From NCBI GenBank assembly GCA_030544185.1, contig JAUNRO010000192.1, forward strand, positions 1 through 6,224: a stretch of DNA of 6,224 bases, given 5' to 3'. The position numbers were made by a program, and so were the translations under genes. The DNA comes from Propionibacteriaceae bacterium (lineage in GTDB: Bacteria; Actinomycetota; Actinomycetes; Propionibacteriales; Propionibacteriaceae). The stretch's first letter is position 1. Each line of letters opens with the position of its first letter. Positions 1 through 5,065 of the stretch are shown in pieces. The notes beneath the pieces were generated by a model, which was not told the origin of the DNA, searched no databases, and saw only the letters and a list, made by a program, of their open reading frames with translations.

Positions 1-680
1 CTGGCGGGCAGGTTCGCGCGGGGATACTCGAACGACGGCACACAGCCCTGCAGGTGCAGGTGCGGGGACATGCCCGCCTCCCGCAGATTGGGCACGGGAG
101 CGACCCCCAGCCGGGCACAGACCTCGTTGTAGTGCGCCCGCGCCGCGCCGAACACCCGATCGTCGACGAAGCGCTGCACGGTGCGGTTGCGGTGCCGCCC
201 CGGCGGCCCGGCCATCGGCTTGAGCCCCGCGCCGAACGGCGGGGTGTCCTCATCGCTCCACAGCAGCGGCCCGTCTCCGAACGTGGCCCAGGGCACCCCG
301 CTGACCTGCGCCGCCGGCCGGGCGCCGAGCAGCAGCGTGTCGGACAGGATCGCGTGCGGAGCGGCGTGGTCGATGACCCGCAGCAGCTCGTCGGCCTGGG
401 CGGCCGCCCGGCCGACGATGAGCTCGGCATAGAGCCGCCGGACCGCGGCCACCCCCCGCAGCGCCGACCCCCGGACATAGTGCGCCGCCCGGTCGATCCG
501 ATAGTCGCAGGCCGCGGACATCTGCACGGGAACCGCCCCCAGGCCGCGGGCGTGGTCGACGAAGTCGCCACCACACCACCACCACACCTGATGCCCTCGA
601 CCGACCAGGTCCGCCACGAACTTGCTCGCGTTGAGGGTGTGCGCCGTGATGGGCGTGCTCGCGATCAGAAAGTTCGTCAC
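1..680 (-). CDS. GT1-family (UGT/MGT-like) glycosyltransferase, N-terminal part, cut by the left window edge
   Basis: Predicted GT-B glycosyltransferase that would move a sugar from a nucleotide-sugar to a hydroxylated small-molecule acceptor. I translated 226 codons with no stop; the rest lies outside the window. Only the acceptor-binding N-terminal Rossmann-like half is present. It opens with a short hydrophobic strand, then His14 at the place of the GT1 catalytic base (PITAH), then a helix ending in RGHQV (28-32). Asp114 in SDTLLLGA, followed by AAQVSGVPWATF, fits the Asp partner region of the family. The GTG start at 680 shares a GTGA overlap with the crtU stop and sits directly before the first Rossmann strand. 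The upstream Shine-Dalgarno is poor (G-rich only), so translation probably depends on coupling to crtU. Context suggests a carotenoid glycosyltransferase (CrtX-like role), but acceptor and sugar cannot be read from this half. Family call is fairly secure; the carotenoid role is inference. Confidence 0.82.
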   Translation of the reverse strand, partial: MTNFLIASTPITAHTLNASKFVADLVGRGHQVWWWCGGDFVDHARGLGAVPVQMSAACDYRIDRAAHYVRGSALRGVAAVRRLYAELIVGRAAAQADELLRVIDHAAPHAILSDTLLLGARPAAQVSGVPWATFGDGPLLWSDEDTPPFGAGLKPMAGPPGRHRNRTVQRFVDDRVFGAARAHYNEVCARLGVAPVPNLREAGMSPHLHLQGCVPSFEYPRANLPA

Positions 681-2251
681 CGCGCCGCCCCCGCGGCGAA
701 CCGCCCCCGCGCCGCCCGGGCCCGCCGCACCGGCCGGTGCAGGACCCCGGTCAGGGGCACCGACCACCAGTCCTCCCCGGCCACGCCCCAGTCGGCCAGC
801 AGGCGGTTGGCCGCGTGAACGCCGGTGAGGGCGGCCCGTTCCATCAGCGCCACGGGCTCGTCGGTGCGCAGCCAGTCGCCGGCCAGCACGATCCGCGGGT
901 CGGGGGTGGCGACCGTCGGCCGCTCGGCCCACGGTCCGGTGCCGATGAGCGGGCAGTCGTCGGCGACGAGCCATTCCTCGTGGCGCACGCCGGCTGCGGC
1001 GAGGTCGGGATAGAGCCGCCCGAGCTGCCGGTGCAATTCCTCGGCCAGACCGTCGGACCCCGCCGCCCGCCCACCGCCGCCGGTGAGCGCTGCCCCGGCG
1101 ACCGCATAGGCGTGCAGCTCGATCACCGAGCCCCCGTGGGCCTCCCGCCAGGCCTGGGCCGTGGCCTCGAATCGGTCGAGCACCGCCACGTTGTCCAGGG
1201 GCCCGAAGCCGCTGGTCCCGATGAAGGCCGGCACCTGTGCCCCAGCGGGCCGGTCGAGCCAGAGCCGCCACACCGCGAACGGCGGCGCGTTGCGCTGGCT
1301 GCCCACCGTGCGCACCCAGCCGGCCCAGGCCGAGCCGGTCGCGGGAACAGCGGTGAGCAGGTCCCGGGCCGCGCGCGGGTCGGCGGCCAGGACCACCGCA
1401 TCGGCGGCGAGGGACCGGTCGGCGGTCTCGACGCGTACGCCGTCGGGCCCGCTGCTGATCCCGGTCACGGTGACGCCCGTCTCCGCTGTGACCCCGAGTC
1501 CCCGGAGCCGGTCCACCAACGGGTCCCAAAGGATCGCCGAATAGGCATCGGTGGGCACGTCGAACACCAGGCCCTCGGCGGAGCCCATGAAATAGGTGTG
1601 GAACATGCCGACCAGTTCGGCCGCGGAGAAATCGCCGGGATCGGCGAAGAACGAGCGCGCGAACACCTCCAGCGCCAGATGCCGGGCATCGTGGGGAAAC
1701 CGCAGCCGATCGAGGAAGTCCTGGGCGCTCTCCCCGGCGTACTCCGCGAACGTCTGGGGGAAATCGGTCTGCAGCAGGCTCAGCGCGGCCCGGACATCGA
1801 CCCGGGCGAGCTGGCGGGCGGGAAAGCTGCGGCTGCGCAGCGCGAACGCGGCGACGCTCCACGGCGGCGTACGCGGGATTCCGCGGAAGGAATCCCTGGG
1901 CCCATCCGCCAGTTGCAGCGGATAGTCGCCGATGCTGATGAGGTTCGCCAGGCCCGGATCGGCGCGGCGCAGGATCGAGCGCAGGGTGTAGTACTGGCCG
2001 AAGAACGCATGGAAACCCCGGCTCATCGAGCGGCCGTCGGGCAGGTCCCAGGAGCGCACCCGGCCACCCCAGGTCGCCTCGCGCTCGAGCAGGCTCACCC
2101 GGACACCGCGTTCGGCGAGGATGAGCGCGGCGCTGATGCCGGCGATGCCGCCACCGACGACGACCACGTGCTGGCCGGCGGCCCGCGCGTGACCGCCGGC
2201 GGCGGCGTGCCGGACCGCGCGCGGATCGCGGCCGGGCCGGAAGCGCCTCAC
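677..2251 (-). CDS. crtU: Isorenieratene synthase (beta-carotene desaturase/methyltransferase) CrtU
   Basis: FAD-dependent amine-oxidase/phytoene-desaturase-fold enzyme that converts the beta-ionone rings of beta-carotene into aromatic phi rings by desaturation with methyl migration, giving isorenieratene. The product is 524 aa, the usual size for actinobacterial CrtU. After about 27 polar, Arg-rich residues comes the dinucleotide-binding motif VVGGGIAG (residues 31-38), the acidic ribose-binding Glu56, and GGR at 62-64. The stretch SRGFHAFFGQYYTLR (77-91) is strongly characteristic of CrtU and distinguishes it from CrtI. Near the C-terminus, VLAGDW (455-460) followed by MERAALTGVHAAN is the second FAD-binding segment. 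The GTG start at 2251 forms a GTGA overlap with the crtYd stop and has GGGGAG at 2263-2258 with a 6-nt spacer. Adjacent lycopene cyclase genes upstream supply its substrate. I recognise it from the family motifs; no catalytic residue appears missing. Confidence 0.93.
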   Translation of the reverse strand: MRRFRPGRDPRAVRHAAAGGHARAAGQHVVVVGGGIAGISAALILAERGVRVSLLEREATWGGRVRSWDLPDGRSMSRGFHAFFGQYYTLRSILRRADPGLANLISIGDYPLQLADGPRDSFRGIPRTPPWSVAAFALRSRSFPARQLARVDVRAALSLLQTDFPQTFAEYAGESAQDFLDRLRFPHDARHLALEVFARSFFADPGDFSAAELVGMFHTYFMGSAEGLVFDVPTDAYSAILWDPLVDRLRGLGVTAETGVTVTGISSGPDGVRVETADRSLAADAVVLAADPRAARDLLTAVPATGSAWAGWVRTVGSQRNAPPFAVWRLWLDRPAGAQVPAFIGTSGFGPLDNVAVLDRFEATAQAWREAHGGSVIELHAYAVAGAALTGGGGRAAGSDGLAEELHRQLGRLYPDLAAAGVRHEEWLVADDCPLIGTGPWAERPTVATPDPRIVLAGDWLRTDEPVALMERAALTGVHAANRLLADWGVAGEDWWSVPLTGVLHRPVRRARAARGRFAAGAAR

Positions 2252-2592
2252 CGCGTGCTCCCCGCGTCAGCGCGCGCGCCCGCCCGCTCGTGCGCGCGCT
2301 TGGCCCGGATCCACAGGATCAGCGTGAGGGTGACCATCGAGAAGCCGAACCCGAAGTCCTCGATCGGGATGTCCCAGGGCGCCCGGATGCCGGTCGTCTC
2401 GTCGGCGTTGTAGAGCACGATCGGCGCGGACAGCTTGGTCAGCCAGCCGTCGACGGGGATCTGGAAACCGAGGACGATCACCATCGACAGCCAATAGACC
2501 GGCATCCGGAAAATCCCGGTCCGGAAGACGGCGAGCTCGAGGCCGACGACGACCACGAGTGAGATCAGGGTCAGCAGCGTGTATTCACCCAT
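2248..2592 (-). CDS. crtYd: Lycopene beta-cyclase subunit CrtYd (small membrane protein)
   Basis: One half of the heterodimeric lycopene cyclase of actinobacteria; with CrtYc it closes the ends of lycopene to form beta-carotene in the membrane. The protein is 114 aa with three hydrophobic segments at about 5-23, 32-47 and 79-95. It carries conserved elements of the lycopene cyclase domain: IPVDGWLT (45-52), the polar SAPIVLYN loop, and PWDIPIEDFGF (72-82), whose PxED/E motif recurs in CrtYc and in fused fungal/archaeal cyclases. The tail (96-114) is Arg/Ala-rich and cytosolic-looking. I chose ATG 2592 because GGGGAG lies 7 nt upstream and the membrane segment begins immediately. A longer in-frame reading from 2655 would add 21 polar residues with no family resemblance. 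It overlaps crtYc by 8 nt and crtU by 4 nt. Absence of a crtEb-type elongase beside it and presence of crtU argue for a C40 beta-cyclase, not a C50 epsilon-cyclase. Confidence 0.9.
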   Translation of the reverse strand: MGEYTLLTLISLVVVVGLELAVFRTGIFRMPVYWLSMVIVLGFQIPVDGWLTKLSAPIVLYNADETTGIRAPWDIPIEDFGFGFSMVTLTLILWIRAKRAHERAGARADAGSTR

Positions 2593-2917
2593 CGGCTGGC
2601 TCCCCACGCAGCTTGGCGAGGATCGTGCCGACGGCCTCGAAGGTGAGCAGCGCACACAGCGGGATGACGATGAAGAAGACCAGCTCCTCGATCGGCATGC
2701 CGCCCGGCAGCTCCAGCCCCGTGACCTTGGCCGGGTTGAAGTGCCAGTGCCCGCGCTGGATGCCGACGAGATCCCAAATCGCGAAGATCACGATCACCGG
2801 CAGGATCGCCCGCAACACCAGCCGTGGCCGCCGATAGACGCGGGCCCCCAGGAACAACTCCAGCGGAAGGGTGATGAGCAGGCAGAGCCCCATCAGGATC
2901 AGGTATTCAAAGGGCAC
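2585..2917 (-). CDS. crtYc: Lycopene beta-cyclase subunit CrtYc (small membrane protein)
   Basis: Partner of CrtYd in the heterodimeric membrane lycopene cyclase. The 110-aa product has three hydrophobic stretches at about 5-23, 34-53 and 79-97. Family hallmarks are PLELFLGARVYRRP (18-31), an internal WD (48-49), GHWHFNPAKVTG (56-67) and MPIEELVFF (74-82); the PIEE motif is the repeated signature of this cyclase family and probably carries the acid that protonates lycopene. Start is GTG 2917, preceded by AAAGGA at 2930-2925 with a 7-nt spacer. The gene begins 11 nt inside the end of the regulator gene and its last 8 nt overlap crtYd, so the two subunits are likely made in equal amounts by coupled translation. 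Length is normal for a CrtYc. Family assignment is firm; ring specificity (beta) is inferred from the neighbouring crtU. Confidence 0.9.
   Translation of the reverse strand: MPFEYLILMGLCLLITLPLELFLGARVYRRPRLVLRAILPVIVIFAIWDLVGIQRGHWHFNPAKVTGLELPGGMPIEELVFFIVIPLCALLTFEAVGTILAKLRGEPADG
2600..2605 (-). promoter_or_regulatory. Ribosome binding site GGGGAG that sets the crtYd start
   Basis: GGGGAG on the minus strand (2605 to 2600) with a 7-nt spacer to ATG 2592. It lies inside the last codons of crtYc and supports the short 114-aa CrtYd, rejecting the 135-aa reading from 2655. Confidence 0.75.
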
Positions 2918-3785
2918 CGAGACGTCCTTTCACACAGTCGATCGTTCGCACCTGTCGCTCACGGATGAGGTCGCCGACCCGCGCGGCGGCGACCGGCACC
3001 GAATGGCCCAGCAGGACCACCTCCGGCCGGAGCGCGGCCACGTCCTGCTGGTAGCTGCCACCGACCGCGACCTCGACTCCGAGGGGCGCCAGCCGGGTGG
3101 CGGTCTCCGCAACCGCATCGGCGTCCCTGTGCATGGGGGCCCCGAGGACGGCCAGCGCCGGGCTGTGGACCTCGCAGGCCCGGGTCCACTGCGCAGCGGG
3201 CAGGTCGGTGCCCAGATGCAGGACGCGGACCCCGCAGCGGCGCAGGCAGGTGGCGAAGGCCAGCATGCCGAGCTCGTGGTGGCTGCCGGCCGGCAGCCCC
3301 GTGAGCACATCGATCCCCTCGCCGTTGTCGGCCCCGGCCGCGTCGAACGCAGCGCTCAGCCGGCGCTGGAGGGCCCCGGCGATGGCGTGCTCGCTGGCGA
3401 CATCCACCTCACCCCTGGCCCAGGCCTCGCCCAGGCGGACCAGTGCCGGCAGCAGCCAGGTGTCCACCACGGCCTCGAAGGATCCCCACGCAAGCCGTTC
3501 CTCGAACAGGCGGAGGGCCCGGGCGTGATCGAAGGCCGCTGCGGCCCGGACCAGGTCCTCGCCGACGGCGTGCAGCTCCCGGGTGTGTTCCGCGGCCGCG
3601 GATGCCGAGAGGCCCAGGTCGATAAGCCTCTTCATCTCCCGCAGGACCTGGACATCAGCATCAGAATAGAGTCGATAACCAGCGGTCGAGCGCCGCGGGT
3701 GCACGATCTGATAGCGGGATTCCCAGGCGCGCACGGTGCTGGTCGACAGCCCGACGAGTTGAGCGACACCCTTGATGGTGAGCAT
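2907..3785 (-). CDS. litR: MerR-type B12-binding transcriptional regulator, CarH/LitR family (probable light sensor)
   Basis: Predicted photoreceptor-repressor: in the CarH/LitR family, adenosylcobalamin supports DNA binding in the dark and light releases it, switching on carotenoid genes. The product is 292 aa. Residues 1-58 form the MerR winged helix-turn-helix (TIKGVAQLVGLSTSTVRAWE, then P30-R-R-S-T-A-G-Y-R-L-Y). Residues about 75-150 form the helical B12-cap domain with W122 and E132-H133, the W-x9-EH motif that packs on the adenosyl group. Residues about 158-292 form a Rossmann-like cobalamin domain; H170 in SHHELG is the likely lower cobalt ligand, and VGGSYQQ is the usual glycine turn. 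Oddities: Ala123 follows the Trp where Thermus CarH has His132, and Ser168 stands where the ExHxxG/DxHxxG motif is acidic. ATG 3785 was chosen because GAGAGG lies 6 nt upstream and the HTH starts at once; a TTG nine codons earlier is less likely. First gene of the crtYcYdU operon, so probably autoregulated. Confidence 0.88.
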   Translation of the reverse strand: MLTIKGVAQLVGLSTSTVRAWESRYQIVHPRRSTAGYRLYSDADVQVLREMKRLIDLGLSASAAAEHTRELHAVGEDLVRAAAAFDHARALRLFEERLAWGSFEAVVDTWLLPALVRLGEAWARGEVDVASEHAIAGALQRRLSAAFDAAGADNGEGIDVLTGLPAGSHHELGMLAFATCLRRCGVRVLHLGTDLPAAQWTRACEVHSPALAVLGAPMHRDADAVAETATRLAPLGVEVAVGGSYQQDVAALRPEVVLLGHSVPVAAARVGDLIRERQVRTIDCVKGRLGAL

Positions 3786-3791
3786 GTGCCC

Positions 3792-3797
3792 CCTCTC
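3792..3797 (-). promoter_or_regulatory. Ribosome binding site GAGAGG that sets the regulator start
   Basis: GAGAGG on the minus strand (3797 to 3792) lies 6 nt before ATG 3785. It supports ATG 3785 over the upstream TTG at 3812, which would place this site inside the coding sequence. Confidence 0.65.
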
Positions 3798-3859
3798 GCA
3801 AGCCCGGCACAAACCTTAGACAGATTTATCGCAGAAGACCATCCCCGCGGGATGAGTCC

Positions 3860-3888
3860 CTGATCCTTCCATAGCATGTGTGTAGAGT
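3860..3888 (+). promoter_or_regulatory. Weak candidate promoter for crtE-crtI
   Basis: CTGATC (3860-3865) and TAGAGT (3883-3888) are separated by 17 bp. The second fits TAnnnT; the first matches TTGACA at only three of six positions. A start near 3895 would leave a roughly 49-nt leader before the crtE ATG. The possible TnTACAn half-site on the opposite strand (3881-3887) and the inverted repeat at 3887-3897 overlap or abut the -10, where a repressor would be expected to act. A weak match in a high-GC genome can arise by chance, and an alternative sigma factor could be used instead. Confidence 0.25.
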
Positions 3889-3897
3889 TCGTCGAAC
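3887..3897. repeat. 11-bp inverted repeat GTTCG-T-CGAAC, possible operator
   Basis: Perfect 5-bp arms around a single central T, located 47 bp before the crtE start codon and directly downstream of the candidate -10. CGAACG occurs again at 3920-3925. A short palindrome in a divergent promoter region is compatible with binding of a dimeric regulator such as the neighbouring MerR-type protein. CarH proteins are however known to use direct-repeat half-sites, so another regulator is possible. Confidence 0.35.
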
Positions 3898-3933
3898 GTT
3901 ATGCATCCTTGACCGAGCACGAACGACTCCGCG

Positions 3934-3939
3934 AAGGAG
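3934..3939 (+). promoter_or_regulatory. Ribosome binding site AAGGAG that sets the crtE start
   Basis: AAGGAG with a 4-nt spacer to ATG 3944. It is the strongest Shine-Dalgarno on this strand of the region and fixes the crtE start over the upstream in-frame GTG at 3878 and the downstream ATG at 3998, which lack comparable sites. Confidence 0.75.
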
Positions 3940-3943
3940 ACCG

Positions 3944-5065
3944 ATGCGAACCGGCACAGCTCTCGGGGCCACCACATCGACCGGTCCGGCGGGCACCATG
4001 CCTGCCCTGACCGACAGCCTCGCGGCGGTGCAGGAGCAGTTGCGGGAGAACCTGACGGCCTTGGACGCCCTGTGGCGCAGCCTCGGCGGTCAGCGCAGGG
4101 ATCCCGTGCTGGAGCTCGATCTGCCGGCCTGGTTGCGCTCGCTCATGGAGGCCGGGGGCAAGCGACTGCGCTCGCGGCTGTGCCATTGGGGCTTCGTGGC
4201 CGCCGGTGGCACCATCACCGACCCCGGCTTTCTGGTGATGACGAGCGCGGGGGCCGCGCTGGAGATGCTGCACGAGTTCGCCCTCATCCATGACGACGTC
4301 ATGGACGAATCCGATCTGCGCCGTGGGCGGCCCGCGGCGCACCGGCAGGCCGCCGCCTGGCACGCCGCCGCCCACGGCCGCGGCTCCGAACCCGGCTTCG
4401 GGCGCAATCTGGCCATCCTGCTGGGCGATCTGGCCCTGGTCCAGTCCCAACGCCTGACCGAGCAGTGGCCGCCGGAGCTCCGCGCCACCTGGCACGAGCT
4501 GTGCGTCGAGCTGGTGCTCGGGCAGCGAGCCGACCTCACCGGAGCCGCTGCGGGCTGCCGGGAGCGCGTCCGCGCGGAGCAAATCTCCCGGCTGAAGTCG
4601 GGGGCCTACACGGTCACCCGGCCTCTTCAGCTCGGCGCCATGGCAGCCGGGGCGCCCGGGTCGGTCCGGGAGATTCTCGCCGTCTATGGCTTCCACACCG
4701 GCGCGGCGTTCGCGCTGCGCGACGACATCCTGGGCATCTGGGGCGATCCCGCGGTCACCGGCAAACCGGCCGGTGACGACCTGTCGCAGGCCAAGCCGAC
4801 GGTGGTGCTGAGCATCGCGGCGGAGCGGCTGGTCGGTGCCGCCGCGGAGGCGTTGGCACGCATCGGCACCGACCGGGCGCAGCCCACCGACGTCGCCCTG
4901 TTGCAGACGGCCCTCACCGAAGCCGGCATCCGGGCCGAGGCGGAGGAGATGATCGCTGCCCACGTCGTCTGCGCCCACGCCGTGCTCGAGTCGCCCGAGA
5001 TCACAGCCGAGGCCACCGTCGGCCTGCGCGAGGTCGCCGAGGCCGTGGCCTGGAGGTCGGCATGA
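3944..5065 (+). CDS. crtE: Geranylgeranyl diphosphate synthase CrtE (trans-polyprenyl synthase)
   Basis: Condenses isopentenyl diphosphate with allylic diphosphates to C20 GGPP, the precursor of phytoene. The product is 373 aa, all-helical polyprenyl synthase fold, cytosolic. Motifs in order: GGKRLR (71-76) for IPP binding; first aspartate-rich motif DDVMDESDLRRGRP (117-130) with D117, D118 and D121; GDLAL after the gap; and the second motif DDILGIWGD from D260, a DDxxG form common in actinobacterial CrtE. GKPAGDDL (273-280) continues into SQAKPT, where relatives usually read an acidic residue then GK-x-T. The first about 20 residues are Thr/Gly-rich and not conserved. ATG 3944 was chosen because AAGGAG precedes it; ATG 3998 is possible and would remove 18 residues. 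Its last bases overlap crtI in ATGA. Family assignment is firm; the C20 chain length is inferred from the cluster, since the product could in principle be another length. Confidence 0.92.
   Translation: MRTGTALGATTSTGPAGTMPALTDSLAAVQEQLRENLTALDALWRSLGGQRRDPVLELDLPAWLRSLMEAGGKRLRSRLCHWGFVAAGGTITDPGFLVMTSAGAALEMLHEFALIHDDVMDESDLRRGRPAAHRQAAAWHAAAHGRGSEPGFGRNLAILLGDLALVQSQRLTEQWPPELRATWHELCVELVLGQRADLTGAAAGCRERVRAEQISRLKSGAYTVTRPLQLGAMAAGAPGSVREILAVYGFHTGAAFALRDDILGIWGDPAVTGKPAGDDLSQAKPTVVLSIAAERLVGAAAEALARIGTDRAQPTDVALLQTALTEAGIRAEAEEMIAAHVVCAHAVLESPEITAEATVGLREVAEAVAWRSA

Larger units (their letters stand above)
3786..3943. promoter_or_regulatory. Divergent promoter/operator region between litR-like gene and crtE
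   Basis: This 158-bp gap is the only real non-coding stretch and must hold the promoters of both divergent operons. It is more AT-rich than its surroundings, especially 3811-3832 and 3861-3910. It contains an 11-bp inverted repeat (3887-3897), an AACGTT palindrome (3895-3900), ATGCAT (3901-3906), and the octamer AGCATGTG at 3873-3880, which is repeated at 3781-3788 over the regulator start codon. On the minus strand TCTACAC (3887-3881) fits the TnTACAn half-site that I recall for LitR/CarH operators. No strong sigma-70 hexamer pair stands out for the leftward operon. No riboswitch fold or terminator was recognised. The region's role is inferred from gene orientation; the exact sites are tentative. 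Confidence 0.75.

Noticed and set aside
54..818. Plus-strand open frame over the left end
   Set aside because: Antisense to the glycosyltransferase and the crtU 3' end; translation shows no family features, whereas the minus strand gives a coherent GT1 N-terminus.
677..2251. Second phytoene desaturase (CrtI-like) instead of CrtU
   Set aside because: The SRGFHAFF-QYY segment and overall length are CrtU hallmarks, and a separate true CrtI is present at 5062 onward.
737..2413. Long plus-strand open frame (558 codons) opposite crtU and crtYd
   Set aside because: Composition is Gly/Arg/Pro/His-rich with no domain logic; it is the antisense shadow of clearly recognised crtU in high-GC DNA.
2593..2655. 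N-terminal extension of CrtYd from 2655
   Set aside because: Would overlap crtYc by over 70 nt and add a polar Ser/Pro-rich segment absent from CrtYd proteins; GGGGAG places the start at 2592.
2248..2917. C50 epsilon-cyclase pair (CrtYe/CrtYf) as an alternative identity
   Set aside because: No lycopene elongase (crtEb) gene is adjacent and crtU, which needs beta rings, follows directly; the C40 beta-cyclase pair is preferred.
3632..3877. Small minus-strand open frame across the regulator start
   Set aside because: Out of frame with the MerR helix-turn-helix, overlaps it for most of its length and shows no recognisable features.
3909..3914. TTGACC as a -35 box for crtE
   Set aside because: Good hexamer match, but nothing resembling a -10 lies 16-19 bp downstream, where the ribosome binding site and start codon already begin.
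3878..3943. N-terminal extension of CrtE from GTG 3878
   Set aside because: Adds 22 Arg/Thr-rich residues unlike the family and lacks a ribosome binding site; AAGGAG before ATG 3944 fits much better.
3876..4010. Possible 44-codon upstream reading frame (ATG 3876) overlapping the crtE start
   Set aside because: No Shine-Dalgarno is visible and the candidate transcription start would lie downstream of its ATG; kept only as a remote leader-peptide possibility.
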